A stretch of DNA of 28,154 nucleotides from DATCVA01 sp036567205. GTDB lineage: Bacteria > Pseudomonadota > Gammaproteobacteria > Burkholderiales > Burkholderiaceae_B. The stretch is taken from positions 1 through 28,154 of the forward strand of contig DATCVA010000229.1 of the NCBI GenBank assembly GCA_036567205.1, read 5' to 3'. This document shows positions 22,270-28,154 of the stretch, piece after piece. Both the position numbers and the translations under genes were made by a program. Within the stretch, counting starts at the first letter, position 1. Every line of letters starts with the position of its first letter. The notes beneath the pieces were generated by a model, which was not told where the DNA came from, searched no databases, and was given only the letters and a program-made list of their open reading frames with translations.

Positions 22270-23106
22270 TTACTCAGGGAATTGATCGAGCAAGCCATCA
22301 ATATCCATTTCCTGGGGATTAACTCCCTTAATGGCGTAAACCGATATTGCGACCAGGGCCATTAGCTGCTCGCGCTGAGCTCCGAGAATTGTTTTCTGAT
22401 CAAGAATTTTGATCATCTTTTTGGTGTCGCGATTCATAAAGCCGTTGCGCATCAGACTGCGCTTCACTCGATCCAGTTTCAAATGATAAATTGAATCTAC
22501 CATCAGCACTTCGAGGTGCGCGATAAGCCCTTTGAACTCGCTATCCAGACTGATTCCTTGTATCAAAAGAATCTTGTCTGCCAGTTTGTCAGTTTCATCA
22601 TCGGTAAGGTGGAGATTATCTGGCAATGGAATGCGCTGCATAACAAGCAGGCTTGCATTTATCCACGCGAAATACGCTTGCATCAGCTCCAGGTGGAACC
22701 GCACTTCCTTGCTGAGCCATAACTTGTTGCGGCTGACCTGCTGTTCGAATGCCCGGAAAAACTTCTGGAACTCCTTGTTGCTTGAGAAGACCTTTGCATA
22801 TTGCAGGTTCGGACCATGAGGCAATGTGAGTTCATGAGCGACCATGCACTCACATAGGCTCTGGCTATCTCGTTTCGGCATTTCGAGCGAGAAAGATGCG
22901 CTCTCAAGAAAGTCCAGGATAGTCTGCTCGCTGTTGATTCGTTTTTCCAGAACCACGCCTGCTACGCGTGTGACTTCATCTTTCTTCTTCAGATAAAACG
23001 TGGTGACGAAGGCGATGATCAAGCCTGCTATTAGTGTAGAAGCGAGACTGAAAATACCTTGCCAGATAAACTCTGGGTACCCTAGAAAAAGCTGTGTCAA
23101 ATCCAA
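22270..23106 (-). CDS. Hypothetical membrane-anchored protein (one N-terminal TM helix)
   Basis: I do not recognise a family. The 278 residues begin with a hydrophobic helix (about residues 13-39, IWQGIFSLASTLIAGLIIAF) followed by basic KKKDE, so the long helical remainder should be cytoplasmic. The C-terminal part is charged and ends DIDGLLDQFPE. The start is a TTG at 23106 with AGGG upstream; a second TTG two codons later is possible. Base composition is more AT-rich than the aromatic genes. It is divergent from the HipA-like/HIRAN pair across about 130 bp, so it may belong to the same accessory module. Confidence 0.7.
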   Translation of the reverse strand: MDLTQLFLGYPEFIWQGIFSLASTLIAGLIIAFVTTFYLKKKDEVTRVAGVVLEKRINSEQTILDFLESASFSLEMPKRDSQSLCECMVAHELTLPHGPNLQYAKVFSSNKEFQKFFRAFEQQVSRNKLWLSKEVRFHLELMQAYFAWINASLLVMQRIPLPDNLHLTDDETDKLADKILLIQGISLDSEFKGLIAHLEVLMVDSIYHLKLDRVKRSLMRNGFMNRDTKKMIKILDQKTILGAQREQLMALVAISVYAIKGVNPQEMDIDGLLDQFPE

Positions 23107-23237
23107 TTTAATACCCTAGTTCGTAGCGCTTACAGTTTCCGTATTTTTCCGCAATTTTTTTTTTGCCCACAGTTCGACTCAACAAGAGGGATACTCGCTA
23201 TAGTGGCACGGCACTAAACAAAATAACATCAAATACC

Positions 23238-24191
23238 ATGCAATCTCTTGCCCTAAAACAAAATAAAATCATCGACGTCTCAAATTGGGCGCTTGATGCG
23301 GAGTTTGCTATTTTTCCCCAAGGTGCACGAGCCAAGGAAGCCTTTTTCTCGCCTCATACTCCCACAGAGCAGGCCATTACTGCCGACAAACGTTATTTGT
23401 TCAAACGCTCAAAAAAGAGTTATCCCGATCAATTTTGGGGTGAGATCATTGCTTACCGAATTGGCTGTTTACTTGGCCTTGAGGTTCCCCCTGCGTTCTT
23501 GGCCTGGAACTCAAGTACTGGCATATGCGCGGCTCTGATCGAATGGTTTTATATTGATGGAGAAGAGGCTGTTGTGCTGGCTGGCGATTTTCTTCAAAAA
23601 CTACAACCAAACTTTGATCGACGCAAGGGATCCACACACAATCTACGCGATATCACAATACTTTTGCGGGCGCTTTCCCAGAGAAAGTTGCTAGATGAGC
23701 ACGGATGGAAGCAGTGGTGGGTTGATGCTCTGCTTTTTGATGCTCTAATAGGCAATACTGATCGCCATCAAGACAATTGGGGATTTTTGTTCCGGCGCAA
23801 AAAGGAATCCAGCCGCCCCATACGTCTGACACCGTTATTTGACAATGGAACCAGCCTTGGGCATGAACGCTTTACCGAGCGCACAGCCAAATGGAGTGAA
23901 GCCGATTTTTTACGTTATATTAATAAAGGAACGCATCACGTTGCTTGGTCCACCGACGAGCCACGCATTAGCGGGCATTTCGAGCTACTCGAAAAAGCAT
24001 TAAAAGAATGGCCCGAAACCAAGCTAAAAGCCCAATCACGCATAGCGTACCTAAGCCAAACGGCAATACTTGACTCGCTATCCGATTTAGAGCATCTTGA
24101 TGCACTGCTTCCATTAACTAAAGCACGTTTGAGTTTTGTCGAGAACTTGCTCGGCTACCGCCTAGAAATACTCAAAAACGTATTATCATGA
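23238..24191 (+). CDS. HipA-like serine/threonine kinase, short form
   Basis: The 317-residue protein has the HipA-type kinase features: Lys56 in KRYLFKRS as likely ATP anchor, the catalytic loop IGNTDRHQDNWGFL (Asp175, Asn180), and the metal-binding LTPLFDNGTSLG (Asp202). The N-terminal subdomain of about 100 residues found in E. coli HipA is absent, and no HipB-like HTH gene precedes it. HipA kinases phosphorylate translation factors such as glutamyl-tRNA synthetase; the target here is unknown. The chosen start is the first ATG (23238); a TTG at 23163 would add 25 residues. The stop codon overlaps the next start by 4 bases (ATGA). A ten-T run (23155-23164) and a TATAGT (23199-23204) lie upstream. 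Confidence 0.82.
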   Translation: MQSLALKQNKIIDVSNWALDAEFAIFPQGARAKEAFFSPHTPTEQAITADKRYLFKRSKKSYPDQFWGEIIAYRIGCLLGLEVPPAFLAWNSSTGICAALIEWFYIDGEEAVVLAGDFLQKLQPNFDRRKGSTHNLRDITILLRALSQRKLLDEHGWKQWWVDALLFDALIGNTDRHQDNWGFLFRRKKESSRPIRLTPLFDNGTSLGHERFTERTAKWSEADFLRYINKGTHHVAWSTDEPRISGHFELLEKALKEWPETKLKAQSRIAYLSQTAILDSLSDLEHLDALLPLTKARLSFVENLLGYRLEILKNVLS

Positions 24192-24892
24192 ATCCGCTTT
24201 CCTATATTGTCGAACCCGAAGGCCTGTTGCTAACCTGGCAACCACAAGACGAACAAGCGCGTCCACGCACGCGTCGTATCGTCGCTGAAATCGATCTTAA
24301 AAACGATAACCAAGCCACGTTCCGCTACCTGAAAAATACCGCCGACTTTCAAACTGCCATCGAAGCCGGCTTTAAAGGCTATCCTGCATTCGATTTAGGC
24401 GCTGACGAAATATCAACAGGAGTTATAGAGACCTTTTTGCGGCGGCTCCCGCCACGAAAGCGTGAGGATTTCGCTGAATTCCTGGCTTTACACCGTTTAC
24501 CCTTTCCGTTTCCATATTCAGATATTGCTTTATTGGGATACACCGGAGCCCGTTTACCCAGCGATGGATTTTCGTTAGTCCCTGTTTTTCCAAAAGATGC
24601 TGTTCCGTGTGATCTCCTGTTGGAAATCGCCGGTTTTAGGCATATCGAGGGTGTCAGCACAGCGCAATTAAAGGTGAATGATCCAGTAATCTTTGCTATC
24701 GATCACAACAACCCTGTCGATTCGGACGCCATCGCCATCAACCACAACAAGGTGTGCATTGGATATGTAAACCGAGCGCTCAAAAATACATTTCATGGCT
24801 GGCTGAAAACAAAAAAAGTAATGGCTACTATCGACCGAATTAATGGTAAGCCCGAACATCCGTTAATTTATCTTCGGATAGCTGTTCGATAG
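24188..24892 (+). CDS. HIRAN-domain protein translationally coupled to the HipA-like kinase
   Basis: The 234 residues contain an uncharacterised N-terminal part (1 to about 145) and a C-terminal HIRAN-like domain (about 150-234): FRHIEGVSTAQLKVNDPV, then NNPVDSDAIAINHNKVCIGYV. HIRAN domains bind DNA 3' ends in HLTF and Rad5 helicases and occur alone in many bacterial and phage proteins. The gene overlaps the kinase gene by ATGA, so the products are probably made together; it may be a regulator, antitoxin or DNA sensor for the kinase. Residues 69-84 (LGADEISTGVIETFL) recur in a degenerate copy at 25169-25230. Confidence 0.78.
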   Translation: MNPLSYIVEPEGLLLTWQPQDEQARPRTRRIVAEIDLKNDNQATFRYLKNTADFQTAIEAGFKGYPAFDLGADEISTGVIETFLRRLPPRKREDFAEFLALHRLPFPFPYSDIALLGYTGARLPSDGFSLVPVFPKDAVPCDLLLEIAGFRHIEGVSTAQLKVNDPVIFAIDHNNPVDSDAIAINHNKVCIGYVNRALKNTFHGWLKTKKVMATIDRINGKPEHPLIYLRIAVR

Positions 24893-25114
24893 TTAAAAGC
24901 TAGGGTTGGTGCGCGTAATCCAGCCGCTTACGAAGCAGCTGGGCTAAGCTACGACACCAAGTTCGATTTGAAGCAGGCCATCGACCTGCCCTATACCACC
25001 GAGTGGCTCTCAGTACCGCCCGTCGCGCCACACGGCCAGACACCCAAGCTTGGCACTCTGCATCCCTCCCTCGTGCCGGCCGTCCGAGCCGCATATCGTG
25101 CGGTGACTGAATGA
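24893..25114 (+). pseudogene. Gene remnant, 3' end of an unknown protein
   Basis: Directly after the HIRAN-protein stop, in the same frame, about 72 codons run open to a TGA at 25112-25114. The composition is protein-like: GARNPAAYEAAGLSYDTKF, EWLSVPPVAPHGQ, LHPSLVPAVRAAYRAVTE. There is no start codon with a ribosome-binding site. I could not identify the family. It appears to be the tail of a gene whose front part has been lost. Confidence 0.5.
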
Positions 25115-25168
25115 GTCGACGCCTGACGCGCTGATGATCGGCAATGCCGCCTATAAGCAGGCTGGCGT

Positions 25169-25230
25169 ATTTAGGCTCTGACGAAATATCAACCGAAGTT
25201 ATAGAGACTTTTTTGGGAAGGCAATCGTAA
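25169..25230 (+). pseudogene. Degenerate second copy of part of the HIRAN-protein gene
   Basis: Bases 25169-25215 match 24393-24439 at 43 of 47 positions without gaps. In the corresponding frame both read LG(A/S)DEIST(G/E)VIETFL, after which this copy runs to a TAA at 25228-25230. It is too diverged for a very recent duplication and is likely the relic of a related gene of the same family. Confidence 0.75.
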
Positions 25231-25604
25231 ACTGCCCTGGAGTTGACAAAGCTTGTCGCAGACGTAACCGATGGGTAAGGCCTGCAAGCCATCGCAGTCC
25301 AAAGTGCCATGACATTTCCCGCATGTGACATATTCATTCACTACCAAGGCACAAGCCCCGCCACCCACTGTATTGTAATCTTCCTTTTCACAATCAGACT
25401 ATGCAATGGCAAACGCGTATGGATATGGCGCTAAAAGACTGGCTTAAAACCCACTCGCCAAGGTAGTGGCAAGTCATCTACCTCTACGCCAGTAGCAGGC
25501 AATCCGCCGCGTTCGCGGCTCCCAAAAGGCCCTTACAAAGTCCAAACAACCATCTGCTTCGACCCCCTCTGAAAGCTACTAGCCAGCCCGCCATAAATAG
25601 CCCT
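25231..25604. other. Intergenic debris without recognisable genes
   Basis: Nothing in these 374 bp can be supported as a gene. A 21-codon frame starting at 25401 is the only short candidate and has no ribosome-binding site. The region probably continues the decayed accessory material begun at 24893. Confidence 0.5.
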
Positions 25605-26033
25605 TTACTTCCCGGCCAGCACCATCCACGATACGCCGAACGGATCCGCAGCCATGCCGAAGCGCGAGGCGAAGAAGGTTTCCGCCATGGGCATCTGTAC
25701 CTGGCCGCCTTTGGACAATGCCGCAAAAAGACGCTCAGCCTCGCCGATGTCAGGGGCTGTAATCGCGACGGAAAATCCCTGAAAGGAAGCGTGCCCGCTG
25801 CACCGGCCGTCGGATGCCAGCAAGGTGGTATCGCCAACCTTGAAACTGCAGTGCATGATTTTGTTGTCGGATCCGGGTGGAAGCTGGCAATCGCCCTGCT
25901 GCTCTCCTTCCGCCGGTTTGGGCGCCTCGTTGTAGCGCATAAGGGCGGTTACCTCGGCCCCCAGTTCGCGTTTATAAAATTCCAGCGCTTCTTCACAACG
26001 CCCTTCAAAAAACAAATATGTCTGAACTTGCAT
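25605..26033 (-). CDS. VOC-superfamily protein, PhnB/glyoxalase-like
   Basis: The 142-residue protein has the opening MQVQTYLFFEGRCEEALEFY, followed by the PhnB-like SDNKIMHCSFKVGDTTLLASD and the C-terminal FGMAADPFGVSWMVLAGK. These define the small PhnB-like branch (paired beta-alpha-beta-beta-beta modules). Its members have no uniform activity; many are uncharacterised. The start at 26033 is set by AGGAGG 4 nt upstream (ACCAGGAGGCATC); an in-frame extension to 26087 has no such signal. Confidence 0.9.
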   Translation of the reverse strand: MQVQTYLFFEGRCEEALEFYKRELGAEVTALMRYNEAPKPAEGEQQGDCQLPPGSDNKIMHCSFKVGDTTLLASDGRCSGHASFQGFSVAITAPDIGEAERLFAALSKGGQVQMPMAETFFASRFGMAADPFGVSWMVLAGK

Positions 26034-26384
26034 GATGCCTCCTGGTGGCGAATAGAGTGAACAATGATGTTGGCAACCCTGCTTCACCGGAAGGTTGCCC
26101 GGCCTGCATGTAAAAGCATAAAAAGGGGAACGACACGCGCACGCCCTAAATACGCTGCCTTGAATACGCCTCCCTAAATGTAGACGCCGTACACATTAAG
26201 GTAGCAGAAATTTAGTAAGCGAAACAGCATTAATTGCAACAAACCATGTAGCGCCTAAACACGCTGTCGATAAACACTTACACAATAAAACCGTTACGCC
26301 CACGACACGCATAAAAACACTACAGAAATAAAATTCCGCTATGCTTATGCCATGTTGGATCACACTTGAAGCAAGGAAATTATT
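26034..26384. other. Divergent intergenic region between the VOC and epimerase genes
   Basis: The 351 bp contain no supportable gene on either strand. They hold the promoters of both flanking divergent genes. No promoter could be assigned with confidence. Confidence 0.5.
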
Positions 26385-27296
26385 GTGTCCGCCGAGTCTT
26401 CTACGCTGTTGCACCTGACCGCCGGCAAGGCCGAACTTGTTCTGGCCCCCCATATTGGCGGTTCCATCGTCGCTTATCGCGATTACCGCGATGGCAAAAC
26501 CGTTAACTGGATGCGCCCGGTCAGCGATGACGCAGTAGCGTCCGGATCGGTCTCCGACATGGCAAGCTTCCCTCTAATACCCTGGAGCGGCCGCCTGCGC
26601 GATGGCACGTTCATGTTTAACGGGCAGCGTATTACCGTGCCGTCTGCCAAACCGGATTCGCCGCACACAATTCATGGCCTGACCCGATACCATCCGTGGC
26701 AAGTCGTGGAATCAAGCGCGCATCGTGCCTGTCTACGCTACGAACATTCCGCCGGCGACTGGCCGTTTTCGTTCGTTGCGGAACAAGAGTTCGTATTAAC
26801 CGAACGGTCGCTGGCCCTGACGATGCGCTTGCACAATACAAGTAATCGGCCCATGCCGTTCGGGCTGGGTCACCATCCGTACTTTCCCCGTAATGAACAT
26901 ACAACGTTAACGACCAGCGTCGGCCAGGCCTGGTTTAGCGACGAAGCAGTAATGCCGCTTTATATTGCCGACCATCCTGTTGCCAGACACTTGCCGCAAG
27001 GGGTACGTATTGACGACTATGTACTGGACAACACCTTCCTGAACTGGTCCCATCAGGCCACTATTAATTGGCCGGACCAGGCACGCGCCTTAACGCTAAG
27101 CGCCGCTACCCCCCTGGATTTCCTTGTGCTGTACAGCCCCGCCGATGTCGATTGGTTTTGTGTCGAGCCTGTAAGCAATACCACCGACTGCTTCAACCTG
27201 ATCACCGAATATGCACGCAACGAAGTGGGTGGCGGCATTCTTGAAGCCGATGAAAAAACCCAGGCCCATATGCTGTTTAGCACTGCGTATTTCTAG
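26385..27296 (+). CDS. Aldose 1-epimerase (mutarotase) family protein
   Basis: The 303-residue protein belongs to the galactose mutarotase-like beta-sandwich family, which interconverts alpha and beta anomers of aldoses. Likely catalytic residues are the histidines in TIHGLTR and GLGHHPYFPR and the glutamate in FCVEPVSNTTDCFN near the C-terminus. The start is GTG at 26385, supported by AAGGAA 7 nt upstream. There is no signal peptide, so it is cytoplasmic. No sugar operon surrounds it, so the substrate is open; glucose-6-phosphate 1-epimerase (YeaD-type) is less likely because the sequence resembles GalM-type proteins more. Confidence 0.9.
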   Translation: MSAESSTLLHLTAGKAELVLAPHIGGSIVAYRDYRDGKTVNWMRPVSDDAVASGSVSDMASFPLIPWSGRLRDGTFMFNGQRITVPSAKPDSPHTIHGLTRYHPWQVVESSAHRACLRYEHSAGDWPFSFVAEQEFVLTERSLALTMRLHNTSNRPMPFGLGHHPYFPRNEHTTLTTSVGQAWFSDEAVMPLYIADHPVARHLPQGVRIDDYVLDNTFLNWSHQATINWPDQARALTLSAATPLDFLVLYSPADVDWFCVEPVSNTTDCFNLITEYARNEVGGGILEADEKTQAHMLFSTAYF

Positions 27297-27580
27297 TCTA
27301 CGGTTGGGTTCAATTTGTCACACCTTGCGACCGGATAGTTTGCTACTCTAACCCCTAATTGGCACAATGCCAGTTGGTAGACGTAAAACAAGGCTTCGGC
27401 CACCAATAAAAAAGCAGCAAACGGGACAACACCTCTTTATCCACCCAACGTTCGGGTCAGCCCCGGCGTCCACGTTACACACGCGATCGCATAATCGCAA
27501 GCCACACTATCCATTCAGTTCGTGCCCGCGAATCCGTCCATGGGATTGATATACGCGCACCCACGCCAAGGAGACTCATC

Positions 27581-27862
27581 ATGAACGAGCTTGTCGAAGA
27601 CTTCTGGACCCGAGCATTAAAAATAGCCCGGCAATATGAAGCCGGCGAAGTCGATTTCGCCGACCTTACGGGCCTTGGCGAAGAGTTTGCCGCATCGTTT
27701 ACAGAGGGTATTGCCGAATTGCCGGAACAGGCACGCGCCCCCACGTGCTCGGCACTAGAAAATGTGCTGCAAACAGCCATTACATCCAAAGAAGAAAGCA
27801 GCAACGCTTCCGAAGCGCTTAACGAGCTGCTCATGTCCATTAACCGCACTCCTATCTATTAG
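27581..27862 (+). CDS. Small acidic hypothetical protein
   Basis: A 93-residue, helix-rich, acidic protein beginning MNELVEDFWTRALKIARQYE, with no membrane segment or known motif. A good AAGGAGA lies 6 nt before the ATG, and codon use looks normal, so it is probably real. It lies 284 bp after the epimerase gene and stands alone. I do not recognise the family. Confidence 0.7.
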   Translation: MNELVEDFWTRALKIARQYEAGEVDFADLTGLGEEFAASFTEGIAELPEQARAPTCSALENVLQTAITSKEESSNASEALNELLMSINRTPIY

Positions 27863-28038
27863 CCAGTGCCTGCCCCGGCAGAATTCCACACACGGCCGGG
27901 CAGGTAAACTGCACCTGCCGATGTACGCCACCAGGTCTCGCGGCTGCGTGCCCCGCCCCTCGCCCGCGTTATGCATTAACGTCTAGAATGCTTGCTTAAT
28001 ATTCACCCGCCTGAGTGGCGGGACTGCGGAGCATTGGA

Positions 28039-28154
28039 ATGAAGTTATGGATAGTGTTGCTAAGCCTGCTGGCAATGGCCGGCACCTGGTGGTGGACGTC
28101 GCGCAATAGCCGTGGCCGCCAAATATCGCTCTCACAACAATTACAAACTATATT
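28039..28154 (+). CDS. N-terminus of a membrane-anchored or secreted protein, cut by window edge
   Basis: From the ATG at 28039, 38 codons run to the window end. The protein starts MKLWIVLLSLLAMAGTWWW, a single hydrophobic segment, then TSRNSRGRQISLSQQLQT. This could be an uncleaved signal anchor or a signal peptide. GGAG is 9 nt upstream and TTGGA directly precedes the ATG. Too little remains to assign a function. Confidence 0.6.
   Translation, partial: MKLWIVLLSLLAMAGTWWWTSRNSRGRQISLSQQLQTI

Noticed and set aside
25401..25466. Short 21-codon open frame
   Set aside because: No Shine-Dalgarno sequence and no family resemblance; too short to support.

Overview
The window looks like a chromosomal segment of a motile betaproteobacterium of the order Burkholderiales, probably Alcaligenaceae (Bordetella/Achromobacter/Pusillimonas relatives). 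The evidence is a Bordetella-like flagellin N-terminus, the layout of the protocatechuate/4-hydroxybenzoate genes, and a moderately GC-rich base composition. The genus cannot be fixed from the sequence alone. No rRNA, tRNA or CRISPR array was seen.

Bases 1-9543 form an aromatic-acid catabolism region. It starts with a LivH-type permease (cut by the window edge) and a periplasmic solute-binding protein. Three catabolic units follow, each next to its own regulator from a different family: LysR-type PcaQ divergent from pcaHG (protocatechuate 3,4-dioxygenase), IclR-type PcaR divergent from pcaIJ (3-oxoadipate CoA-transferase), and AraC-type PobR divergent from pobA (4-hydroxybenzoate 3-monooxygenase). 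PobA makes protocatechuate, PcaGH opens its ring, and PcaIJ activates 3-oxoadipate for cleavage. pcaB, pcaC, pcaD and pcaF are not in the window. A methyl-accepting chemotaxis protein lies convergent to pobA (9636-11411).

Bases 11686-15076 carry the most unusual system: an inositol cluster. It contains a myo-inositol-1-phosphate synthase (ino1), a fused CTP:inositol-1-phosphate cytidylyltransferase / CDP-alcohol phosphotransferase of the kind that makes di-myo-inositol phosphate in hyperthermophiles, and an HD-domain phosphohydrolase that could supply the missing dephosphorylation step. The cluster has a sigma70-like promoter with a 22-bp dyad lying over its spacer and -10, a roughly 200-nt leader with hairpins, and an intrinsic terminator after ino1.

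Bases 15108-25230 are accessory or mobile in character. They hold a headless hicB remnant abutting an Rpn/DUF4351 nuclease gene, then a sigma28-driven 610-residue flagellin whose central domain has four copies of a repeat. An intact IS1182-family element (18842-20418) follows; it inserted into a stem-loop between the flagellin gene and a methyltransferase gene and left a 26-bp direct repeat of the whole stem-loop. Next come the TTG-initiated methyltransferase, a one-TM protein of unknown function, a HipA-like kinase overlapping a HIRAN-domain gene, and about 700 bp of gene debris that includes a second, degenerate copy of part of the HIRAN-protein gene.

Bases 25605-28154 return to ordinary genes: a PhnB-like VOC protein, an aldose 1-epimerase, a 93-residue acidic hypothetical protein, and the first 38 codons of a membrane-anchored or secreted protein cut by the window edge.
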